7,428 bases of DNA from Saprospiraceae bacterium (GTDB lineage: Bacteria > Bacteroidota > Bacteroidia > Chitinophagales > Saprospiraceae): positions 1-7,428 of the forward strand of contig JAJCYJ010000773.1 in assembly GCA_029262975.1 (NCBI GenBank), written 5' to 3'. Position 1 is the first letter of the stretch. Each line of letters begins with the position of its first letter. A model generated the notes under the pieces. The model was not told the DNA's origin and did no database searches. It was given only the letters and a program-made list of their open reading frames with translations. The position numbers and the translations under genes were made by a program. Below are positions 1 through 6,794 of the stretch, one piece after another.

Positions 1-918
1 TTTTGCGGATTCCATCGGAGTCTTTGTAGACAATATACGCTGCATGTCATAACTGGGAACAGGTCCGGCCATACTCGCAAAAATGCCTTTGAATAACATC
101 ATCATGAATAAATATCCAAATAGCTCAAAACCATCGGATTCTATTTTTGTATTTACACTTTCCAGGTATCCCGTCCAATCCAGGTCGAGATGCCATGAAA
201 AAAATAAGTCCTCCCAACCATCCGGGATGGCATTGATGATTTGTGTTCTGGTTACTTGCATCATGGCAATTACTGCGACGACGATACATGATATCGTCAT
301 GATGACAAACTGTAGGACTTCTGTCAGGACGACACTGTACATTCCACCTTTGATGACGTATAGTGTCGTTATCAAAATGATAAACAGGGCATAAGAATGC
401 TCTGAAGTAAGTGTTATAAAATAATTAGAATAAGAAAGGTCCCAAGGGAAAAAAACCGTGGCAAATTTTCCAATTCCGACAAAGAAGTAGGCAATGAATC
501 CAAAGACACTTATAACTGCAAAAATTGTAACAATGACATGTGCCAATCTTGCACCCATGCCATTTCCAAATCTATGGATGATCCATTCTGCACCTGTCAA
601 TACGTTGGATCTTCGTAGCCAGATGGCCATAAAAACCATAATAAAGACCTGATTCCATACCGGCCACAACCATGGTATCCATGCACTCTTTACCCCATAT
701 ACAAAAAACAGGGTGACGATCCACATAGTCCCGGATACATCAAACATGCCGGAAGCATTAGACAATCCAAGAAAATACCAGCTGATTTTATTGTCTCCGA
801 GAAAGTATGCCCGTAGACTTTTAGATGCTCTTTTAGAAACCCAAAAACCTAAGCATATCGTAAGCACGAGATACCCTAAAATGATGGCTATGTCTAAAGG
901 ATGAAATTGCATGTTCAT
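1..918 (-). CDS. Sodium:solute symporter (SSS/SLC5 family), 3' part cut off by window edge
   Basis: Translating the minus strand from 918 gives an uninterrupted 306-codon frame that is still open at base 1. It encodes the N-terminal half or so of an inner-membrane Na+-coupled symporter; SSS proteins usually have 500-600 residues. Hydrophobic segments begin at residues 8-26 and recur along the chain. Family hallmarks are YFLGDNKISW (38-47), NASGMFDVSG (54-63), KGGMYSVVLTEVLQ (190-203) and PVPSYDMQRILS (286-297). By eye, D60 and S62 align with Asp55 and Ser57 of E. coli PutP, which are involved in Na+ binding. The start at 918 gives the usual short N-terminus before the first membrane helix; a second ATG at 912 is equally possible. 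There is no Shine-Dalgarno sequence, because a terminator-like hairpin and T-run sit directly upstream. The substrate is unknown. Linkage to SusC/SusD suggests a sugar or other small product of the same uptake route. Family assignment is secure, substrate is not. Confidence 0.93.
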   Translation of the reverse strand, partial: MNMQFHPLDIAIILGYLVLTICLGFWVSKRASKSLRAYFLGDNKISWYFLGLSNASGMFDVSGTMWIVTLFFVYGVKSAWIPWLWPVWNQVFIMVFMAIWLRRSNVLTGAEWIIHRFGNGMGARLAHVIVTIFAVISVFGFIAYFFVGIGKFATVFFPWDLSYSNYFITLTSEHSYALFIILITTLYVIKGGMYSVVLTEVLQFVIMTISCIVVAVIAMMQVTRTQIINAIPDGWEDLFFSWHLDLDWTGYLESVNTKIESDGFELFGYLFMMMLFKGIFASMAGPVPSYDMQRILSTKTPMESAK

Positions 919-921
919 TAG

Positions 922-960
922 AAAAAAAAACTGGCGAATGAATTTTACATCACCCACCAG
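922..960 (-). terminator. Rho-independent-terminator-like hairpin between the SusD and symporter genes
   Basis: Read on the minus strand, the arms CTGGTGGGTGA and TCATTCGCCAG form an 11-bp stem (three G-U wobbles, the rest Watson-Crick) around an 8-nt loop. Nine consecutive T residues follow at 930-922. It lies 27 bases beyond the SusD stop codon, in the correct orientation to end the SusC-SusD transcript. On the plus strand the hairpin has no T-run after it, so it should act in one direction only. The T-run ends three bases before the symporter ATG at 918, so any transcript reaching the symporter from SusC/SusD must read through it. Structure is seen directly; termination efficiency is inferred. 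Confidence 0.72.
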
Positions 961-987
961 TATGAAAAACTATTTAATCTACGATAA

Positions 988-2493
988 TTAATTCACATCC
1001 CACCATACAGGAACTGCCATATAAGTTGAAAAGTCATTGCTCAATCCCTGAGCGGATTTAGCTGCTTCAAAAGGTGCTCTTCCAGATTCACCTGATGGAT
1101 AAGCAAGTCTTTTTGGAATCTGTCCATTCGTGACATTTCCCGGATAATTTACTGGAGTCAATGCAGGAAATCCTGATCTTCTTAGGTTTGCAAAGGCTTC
1201 ATATTCATTCAGAAAAGTAGCCAACCAATATTCCCATCCAATTTGTTCAAGACCATTTGCGGCATCAAAGGCATTGGCTGCTAAATAAGCGTCAATAGTT
1301 GCATCTTCTATGACAAGGGAAGCATCATAATGTTGCCATTGTTTCATAGCATTGGTAACACCTTTATTATAAAGTGACGCCGCATCACCAGAAGTCCATC
1401 CACGTACTGCTGCTTCTGCAGCTAATAATTGTGCCTCTGCACTTGTCATAAACATCATTGGTGTCGAGACTGTCACAAGCAAAGGATTGATTCTGTCAAA
1501 ATCATTAATATCTGTGCCAGTCGGATTATCTTGAATAGTTGTAGCATCTAAACCGTTCGGTAAGCCATTATGACCACCTGCAGCAGGAATGCCAAATATA
1601 TCCAATCTTGGATCTCCACTCGCCTGCAATCCATTTACAAGCGTAGCGCTTAGCCGTGGACAGTCATCTCCAAATCCATTGGCTTTATCCAAAACCTCTC
1701 CAATACCATTCCTATTTATCCCTTCGGGACCATTTGTATGTTCTAAAAATGCATCATCAGAGTTGTCCGTCATGATACCTCCGGCAATAGCCTTTGAAAC
1801 AAAAGTTTGTGCCGTACCGGCATCTACTTCCGATAACCTCATGCCTAAACGGAGCATCAGAGAATTTCCGAATTTTTTCCATTTGGCTACATCACCACCA
1901 AACATCAAATCTGCTGAACCAAATCCGCCAGAGCCAAGTTGCCCAATAGCAGCTTCTAATTCACTTAACATATCGGCATAAATGAATGCCTGCGTATCAT
2001 ATTTTGGAAAATCAATTCCTGCAATAGCACCTAATCCAGCCTCAGAATAAGGTACATCACCATACAAGTCTGTCAAACGGTGAAATATCACCACCCTCCA
2101 TATCCTGGCCATCCCCAACATGGTTTGATCTCCAACTTCTCCCTGCTCGAGGGTGTTGATTAGATCTTGCATGTCTTTCACTTGTTCACGATAGGCCTGG
2201 TCAAATAATGAGGAGTTATAGCCACCATTAAAGGTATATTTATCTCCGTTCCAATAGCCACAAAGCGCGGCCATGTGCTGATTCATCATAGAAGAATAAA
2301 TCAAACCTGCTCTCCAGTTTTCATAGCGACCACCGGAAGTTCTCAATTGTACCCAGGAAAATTGAAATCCCGGATCTATATTAATTGCTACTTGGGGATT
2401 TGTATTTATTTCCGCAAAATTATCATCGCAAGAAGTTTGAAATAAAAGCATCGCTCCAAGCAATATGACGATTTTATATATTGTTAATTTCAT
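988..2493 (-). CDS. SusD/RagB-family outer-membrane nutrient-binding lipoprotein (SusD-like_2 type)
   Basis: This 501-residue protein is the surface-exposed lid and ligand-binding partner of the SusC-type transporter encoded just upstream. Residues 1-21 form a lipoprotein signal peptide with lipobox QTSC and lipidation at Cys22. Asp23-Asp24 follow the Cys, in keeping with the acidic lipoprotein export signals of Bacteroidota that direct proteins to the cell surface. Family motifs include HRLTDLYGDVPYSEA (138-152), the helical stretch MTSAEAQLLAAEAAVRGW (349-366), the WEYWLATFLNEYEAF to LRRSGFP region (420-443) and the C-terminal PVWWDVN. The N-terminal DDNFAEINTNP and this C-terminus resemble the SusD-like_2 subfamily rather than the starch-binding SusD itself. 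Length is normal and the frame intact. The start at 2493 gives the complete signal peptide and is preceded by an A-rich stretch typical of the phylum. The gene is almost certainly cotranscribed with SusC across a 19-bp gap. The ligand cannot be deduced from sequence. Confidence 0.96.
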   Translation of the reverse strand: MKLTIYKIVILLGAMLLFQTSCDDNFAEINTNPQVAINIDPGFQFSWVQLRTSGGRYENWRAGLIYSSMMNQHMAALCGYWNGDKYTFNGGYNSSLFDQAYREQVKDMQDLINTLEQGEVGDQTMLGMARIWRVVIFHRLTDLYGDVPYSEAGLGAIAGIDFPKYDTQAFIYADMLSELEAAIGQLGSGGFGSADLMFGGDVAKWKKFGNSLMLRLGMRLSEVDAGTAQTFVSKAIAGGIMTDNSDDAFLEHTNGPEGINRNGIGEVLDKANGFGDDCPRLSATLVNGLQASGDPRLDIFGIPAAGGHNGLPNGLDATTIQDNPTGTDINDFDRINPLLVTVSTPMMFMTSAEAQLLAAEAAVRGWTSGDAASLYNKGVTNAMKQWQHYDASLVIEDATIDAYLAANAFDAANGLEQIGWEYWLATFLNEYEAFANLRRSGFPALTPVNYPGNVTNGQIPKRLAYPSGESGRAPFEAAKSAQGLSNDFSTYMAVPVWWDVN

Positions 2494-2512
2494 TTTTTTA
2501 CTTTTTAAAAAA

Positions 2513-5500
2513 TTAGAATTTTAATTGGAGATTTAAGCCATAGTTCCTCGTAACAGGAACACCAAACATTTCTAATCCCTGGCCATTTCCAGTCGTATAA
2601 GTTGACTCAGGATCTATGTTAGTTGTATTGCTGGATAGCACTAATAGGTTACGAGCAGCAAACGACAATGAGCCGGATGCAAATGGTAATTTGTCTATCA
2701 AACTTTTTGGAAAATTATAACTAACTATAATCTCACGTAATTTGGCAAAGTTCGCATTGTCGATAAATTCCTCTGAAATGCCAAATGCAATTCTCTGATA
2801 ATAATCTTCGACATTCGCAGCTTCTACAACCCCAATTCCAGTTTCTCTACCTTCTAATGTTTCTTCGTGCAATCCTCTGAAATATCCATAGGCGTTCGTA
2901 GCATTGTATATCACAGCGCCTCTCTTTATATCAATAAGAAAGCTTGCGCCAAAGTCTCCGAAATTAAAACTGTTGTTGATACCCAGGGTAGTCGGATGTA
3001 CACCCGTACCAAATGGTCTTAAAGCTCCCTGGACAGGCAATCCATTTTCATCAAGCGTTATATTGCCGCTTCCATCTCTTTCGTATTCAAAACCCATAAC
3101 CTGGCTAAATGGCAATCCTTCTACCAGGTGAATATATGCATTTCGTGTTCTGCTTTCTTCCAGTCTGATTTCTTCACCGTCATCTTCAGGCGTCAAAAGA
3201 CTCTCTACATTATTTGTGTTTTGAGCAAAGTTCAAGCCTATGTTCCAGGTAAAATTAGAAGTTCTTACTGGTTGTATTTCAATAAAAGCTTCGACTCCCT
3301 TATTGGTTATTTTACCAACATTTACAGTTTTAGAACCATAACCTGAGGCAGCTGAAATAGAAGCACTAAGTATTCCATCTGTTGTCTCCCTTGTATAATA
3401 CGCCATATCAAGATGTAGTCTTCCTTTGAAAAGTCTTACATCAAAACCTAATTCTAATTCTGTATTAGAAGAAGGAACAAGTCCTATAGGAGGAACAGAA
3501 CCATTGTTAACACCTCCTAATGCCTGACCGAGGTGACCCTGGCCAAAAATACCATAGGTCAAACCTAATTGATAAGGATCAGTGGATCCACCAACCTGTG
3601 CCCATGATGCTCTTACTTTGGCAAAATCAACAACTGCGGGTAATTCTAAACCGTTGGCAAGATCATAAGCCAATCCGACAGATGGATAGAAAATTGAATT
3701 TTTAGATTCAGCACCGTTGGGATCAGTCAACGTAGAAAACCAATCCTGACGTCCTGTTACTGTTAAGTATAAAGCACTATTCAATGAAAATTCAGCCTGT
3801 CCAAAGACAGAGTTTACCTGGAATTTTGAAAAACCTGAGGAGATACTCTGATTGGCAAGATTGCGTAATGTATGCAAAAAAGGAACATTAAAGTTGCTTC
3901 CACCACCACCTAATAAATCGTTTGAATTTTTTTGCTGGTTACCACCTACTAAAAGATTAATGCCGAAACTTTCACTAATATCCTTTACATAATTAATTGT
4001 GGCTTCGAGATTGACCTCCTGGACGTTTCTATTCGATTCGCTTAATTGCCCTAATGTGCTAAAAGCCGTACCATAAGGGGTTAAAGTTCTTCTCGACTCA
4101 GTAAATCTGTCAATTCCAACTTTACCATTTATAGATAAGCCATCAATGAGCTCATATCCTAAAGATATATTTCCAAAGATTCTGTTTTTGCGATTACCGC
4201 CTTCAAACTGATGCGCTGCCCACCATGGGTTAGTCACAAAAACATTGTCGTTAAATTGAAATTCTGTTCCGTCAGCGTTCGATCCCGGTTTATTCGGATC
4301 TCCAAGTAAATCATCGATATTAATACTTGGGGGAAGAGACCAGGCTGTATAGTTGGCATTCCCTGGTGAATCAGATAACCGGGGTCTGTTGTTCACCGCT
4401 TCTATCATAAAGGAACCAGTTATACCGGCACTAAATTTACCGTATGTGATATTTGTGTTCGTCGAAAATGTCTTTCTATCAAGATCAGAATTTGGTACGA
4501 TTCCTTTATTATCTAAATTCGTAAATGAAAATCTGAAATTATGATTTTCTCCTGCGCCTGATAGAGCGAGGGAATTAGTAAATGTGGAACCACTACTATA
4601 AAATCTACCGAGGTTGTCTCCGGCGTAAGAATAAGGTCGTGATTGGCCATCAAATTGTATGACTGAACTTCCGTCCAATGCATCTCCCCAAGAATAAAGT
4701 CCCTGGGCGAAGGCTTCGGCTTCCGTTGTCGGTTTGGCACCGTTTAAGCCATGACCATATTGTTGTTGGAAGTTATAATTATCAATAATCGTTTCTGATT
4801 GAAAATTAGAGTTGAGTTCTACACTTATTCCTTCTCCTTTCTTTCCTTTTTTGGTAGTAATAAGGATCACACCATTGTCGGCACGATATCCGTATAGTGC
4901 ACCGGCGGTATTTCCTTTGAGTACCGTCATCGACTCAACATCATCCGCATTGACACTACTGAGGCCGTCACCCCAATCTTGTCCACCCCACATACCGGCA
5001 GAACCAAGGTTATCATTGTTGATCGGTACACCATCGACTACGATCAATGGTTGATTATTACCGCTGATATTGCTATTGCCCCTGATCACAATCCTGCTTG
5101 ATCCTCCAGCTCCTGTAGCCGGGTTACTGACGTTGACTCCAGCAACTTTACCGGCTAATGCATTTCCGATATTTACTTCTTTAGCTGTTGCCACACTTGA
5201 ACCATCTAACTCGCCGACAGCATATGCCAATGCTCGCTTTTTACGACCGATATTCAATGCGGTTACGACTACTTCATCCAGATAGGCACCTGCTATCAGG
5301 GCCACGTCTAAATATGTTTGGTTTCCTACGATTATTTCCTGGTTTTCATAACCGGAATAAGAGAAAACCAGTACACCATCATCGCCGATGGTCAGTTCAA
5401 ATGTTCCGTCGAGATCCGTGATCGTCCCGTTGGAAGTCCCTTTTTCAATAATATTTACACCGATAAGGGGGTCACCCTCTGATGTATTGACAATACCACT

Positions 5501-5572
5501 AATATTCTTTTGTCCGATGGCAGTGGACGCCAGAAATAATAATGGAATTATTAGCTGTGATAGTTTTTTCAT
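2513..5572 (-). CDS. SusC/RagA-family TonB-dependent outer-membrane transporter
   Basis: This 1019-residue protein is the outer-membrane channel that imports ligand held by the SusD partner, powered by TonB-ExbBD. Residues 1-20 are a signal peptide ending AIG, with cleavage likely before Gln21. Residues about 22-95 form a carboxypeptidase-regulatory-like beta-sandwich domain (ISGIVNTSEGDPLIGVNI, then TDLDGTFEL). A TonB-box-like segment DEVVVTAL lies at 99-106. The plug domain spans about 110-245 and contains RIVIRGNSNISGNNQPLIVVDGVP in two pieces (160-183) and the SusC/RagA signature ALYGYRADNGVILITTKKG (225-243). The rest is a beta-barrel rich in alternating hydrophobic and aromatic residues and ends in Phe1019, as outer-membrane barrels do. 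Length is typical and no break is visible. There is no N-terminal STN or anti-sigma-interaction domain, which fits control by a separate regulator such as the divergent LacI protein rather than an ECF sigma/anti-sigma pair. The substrate is unknown. Confidence 0.97.
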   Translation of the reverse strand: MKKLSQLIIPLLFLASTAIGQKNISGIVNTSEGDPLIGVNIIEKGTSNGTITDLDGTFELTIGDDGVLVFSYSGYENQEIIVGNQTYLDVALIAGAYLDEVVVTALNIGRKKRALAYAVGELDGSSVATAKEVNIGNALAGKVAGVNVSNPATGAGGSSRIVIRGNSNISGNNQPLIVVDGVPINNDNLGSAGMWGGQDWGDGLSSVNADDVESMTVLKGNTAGALYGYRADNGVILITTKKGKKGEGISVELNSNFQSETIIDNYNFQQQYGHGLNGAKPTTEAEAFAQGLYSWGDALDGSSVIQFDGQSRPYSYAGDNLGRFYSSGSTFTNSLALSGAGENHNFRFSFTNLDNKGIVPNSDLDRKTFSTNTNITYGKFSAGITGSFMIEAVNNRPRLSDSPGNANYTAWSLPPSINIDDLLGDPNKPGSNADGTEFQFNDNVFVTNPWWAAHQFEGGNRKNRIFGNISLGYELIDGLSINGKVGIDRFTESRRTLTPYGTAFSTLGQLSESNRNVQEVNLEATINYVKDISESFGINLLVGGNQQKNSNDLLGGGGSNFNVPFLHTLRNLANQSISSGFSKFQVNSVFGQAEFSLNSALYLTVTGRQDWFSTLTDPNGAESKNSIFYPSVGLAYDLANGLELPAVVDFAKVRASWAQVGGSTDPYQLGLTYGIFGQGHLGQALGGVNNGSVPPIGLVPSSNTELELGFDVRLFKGRLHLDMAYYTRETTDGILSASISAASGYGSKTVNVGKITNKGVEAFIEIQPVRTSNFTWNIGLNFAQNTNNVESLLTPEDDGEEIRLEESRTRNAYIHLVEGLPFSQVMGFEYERDGSGNITLDENGLPVQGALRPFGTGVHPTTLGINNSFNFGDFGASFLIDIKRGAVIYNATNAYGYFRGLHEETLEGRETGIGVVEAANVEDYYQRIAFGISEEFIDNANFAKLREIIVSYNFPKSLIDKLPFASGSLSFAARNLLVLSSNTTNIDPESTYTTGNGQGLEMFGVPVTRNYGLNLQLKF

Positions 5573-5705
5573 TACAAATTAGATTTTAATATTTATACTT
5601 TAAGTTGGCAATGTAGGAAGAATATGAGATATTGTGTGCGTACACGCAAAAATTAAATACTTTTTTTTGCTATATATGCGTAATAAAATTTTATGACTTT
5701 ATTTT
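5573..5705. promoter_or_regulatory. Divergent intergenic control region between the SusC and LacI-type genes
   Basis: This 133-bp, strongly AT-rich stretch separates divergent start codons at 5572 (minus) and 5706 (plus), so it must hold the promoters of both transcription units unless one is driven from inside a gene. I find no full match to the Bacteroidota promoter consensus (TTTG, about 19 bases, TAnnTTTG) on either strand. The closest for the SusC direction is TAATTTTTG on the minus strand (5655-5647), with one extra base in the spacer and no good TTTG upstream. The plus strand holds TACTTTTTTTTG (5658-5669), again over-long. Neither start has a Shine-Dalgarno sequence. The region also holds the candidate operator near 5640. 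Confidence 0.7.
5632..5651. promoter_or_regulatory. Candidate LacI-family operator (imperfect palindrome)
   Basis: Two overlapping symmetries are visible. GTGTGC|GTACAC (5634-5645) is centred on a CpG, with five of six base pairs symmetric. TGCGT-AC-ACGCA (5637-5648) has perfect 5-bp arms and a 2-bp spacer. A central CpG is characteristic of LacI/GalR-family operators, and the regulator next door keeps the leucine that family members insert there. The site lies about midway between the divergent starts and next to the best -7-like element for SusC, a position suited to repression. TGCGTA recurs exactly 40 bp away at 5677-5682 and could be an auxiliary half-site. Binding is inferred, not shown. 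Confidence 0.45.
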
Positions 5706-6794
5706 ATGTCTAAAATTCGGATAAAAGACATTGCATTGGAAGCGGGTGTTTCTGTAGGTACCGTCGACCGGGTACTACACAATAGGGGACGTGTAGCTAA
5801 AGATGTAGAGGAGAAGGTCAAAGAAGCCATCAGGTTATTAAACTATCAGCCAAATCTCGCTGCCAGAAGTTTGGCCAGAAACCGCAATCACAAAATAGCA
5901 GTTGTACTGCCACCACATAAAGAAGATGAATTTTGGAGGGCTCAGCGAAAGGGAGTGTTGAGAGCACTAAGAAATACGAAAGATGTCGGATTATCTGGAG
6001 ATATTTTCACATTTGACGATCGGAAACAAGGTGACCTATTGAAATTATCAGGACAGCTTTTTAGCGGAGACTATGAGGCCCTTGTGATCGCACCTACGAC
6101 TACAGAAGATGCCGTTTTGATATTAGATCAATGTGACAAACATTCGCTCCCCTATGTTCAAATAAACTCAAATATCGAAAGAGAGAAAAGCCAGTCACTG
6201 GGATATGTCGGACAGGATTCTTTTCAAAGCGGACGTCTGGCCGCAAAACTATTAGACCTTAGCACCCAGAATAAAAGCACTGTAGCGGTGCTGCATATGG
6301 AGAGTGATGTTAAGAATAGTAGCCACATGATTGCGAAAGAAATGGGGTTCCTTGATTACTTTGATCAAAACAAAGGTTATCAGGTAATCACACGCAGAAT
6401 TGTGGAAATTGAAGACGAAAAAAAATTGAGCGATCAAATTGAATACCTCCTTGCTTCTGATGATTCCATGAAAGGCTTTTTTGTCACAACAAGCCGGGCC
6501 CACTATATAGTTGAAGTACTCATCAAACTCGGAAGAAGCGATATAGTCCTGGTAGGGTTTGATCTAATTCAAAAAAATATTGACGCTTTAAAAAGCTATA
6601 AAAATATATTTTTAATAAATCAAAATCCTGCCTTACAAGGATTTTATGGAGTAATGCGTCTCTTTGATTATATCTTGCAAAACAAAAGAGTGGATGACAA
6701 AAAGTACTTGCCGCTCGATGTTATTACGTTGGAAAATGTCAGTAATTACAGCCATATACAAGATCGTGACAACAATGACGAGGTATACTTATAA
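5706..6794 (+). CDS. LacI/GalR-family transcriptional regulator
   Basis: This 362-residue cytoplasmic DNA-binding protein probably controls the divergent SusC/SusD genes in response to a sugar-like ligand. The helix-turn-helix is at about residues 5-24 (IRIKDIALEAGVSVGTVDRVL), followed by HNRGRVA and the hinge helix around NLAARSLARN (50-59). Leu56 falls at the position of the minor-groove intercalating leucine of LacI. From about residue 63 (KIAVVLPP) a periplasmic-binding-protein-like effector domain runs to the C-terminus, with the family-typical YVGQDSFQSGRLAA and LVGFDLI segments. The HTH has Asp where many LacI proteins have Ser (TVDRVLH), as in a subgroup with type-4 sugar-binding effector domains. 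Length is slightly above the usual 330-345. The ATG at 5706 is chosen because it places the HTH at the very N-terminus; no Shine-Dalgarno sequence is present. Its 3' end overlaps the FG-GAP gene, so the two are likely cotranscribed. Activator or repressor function and the inducer are unknown. Confidence 0.95.
   Translation: MSKIRIKDIALEAGVSVGTVDRVLHNRGRVAKDVEEKVKEAIRLLNYQPNLAARSLARNRNHKIAVVLPPHKEDEFWRAQRKGVLRALRNTKDVGLSGDIFTFDDRKQGDLLKLSGQLFSGDYEALVIAPTTTEDAVLILDQCDKHSLPYVQINSNIEREKSQSLGYVGQDSFQSGRLAAKLLDLSTQNKSTVAVLHMESDVKNSSHMIAKEMGFLDYFDQNKGYQVITRRIVEIEDEKKLSDQIEYLLASDDSMKGFFVTTSRAHYIVEVLIKLGRSDIVLVGFDLIQKNIDALKSYKNIFLINQNPALQGFYGVMRLFDYILQNKRVDDKKYLPLDVITLENVSNYSHIQDRDNNDEVYL

Noticed and set aside
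83..394. Open frame of about 100 codons on the plus strand
   Set aside because: It lies entirely antisense to the symporter gene, whose translation shows clear SSS-family motifs; the plus-strand product has no recognisable features.
919..960. Upstream extension of the symporter frame to a GTG at 957-955
   Set aside because: It would translate through the terminator stem and T-run and add an atypical N-terminal tail before the first membrane helix; the ATG at 918 or 912 fits the family better.
1589..1981. 130-codon open frame on the plus strand
   Set aside because: Antisense to the SusD gene; its Pro/Ser-rich product is what the opposite strand of a Gly/Asn/Ala-rich protein gives by chance.
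4513..4740. 75-codon open frame on the minus strand
   Set aside because: Lies in another frame inside the SusC gene on the same strand; SusC is intact and no motif supports a second product.
5653..5685. T8 tract followed by TATATAT as a possible terminator or hairpin
   Set aside because: No stem precedes the T tract on the plus strand and no GC-containing stem is present; it looks like AT-rich promoter DNA.
6252..6503. 83-codon open frame on the minus strand
   Set aside because: Antisense to the effector domain of the LacI-type regulator; no supporting start context or motif.
6736..6774. Upstream in-frame ATG as an alternative start of the FG-GAP protein
   Set aside because: It would give a 39-residue signal region with a long n-region; the ATG at 6775 gives a normal 26-residue signal peptide. 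Not excluded, but less likely.
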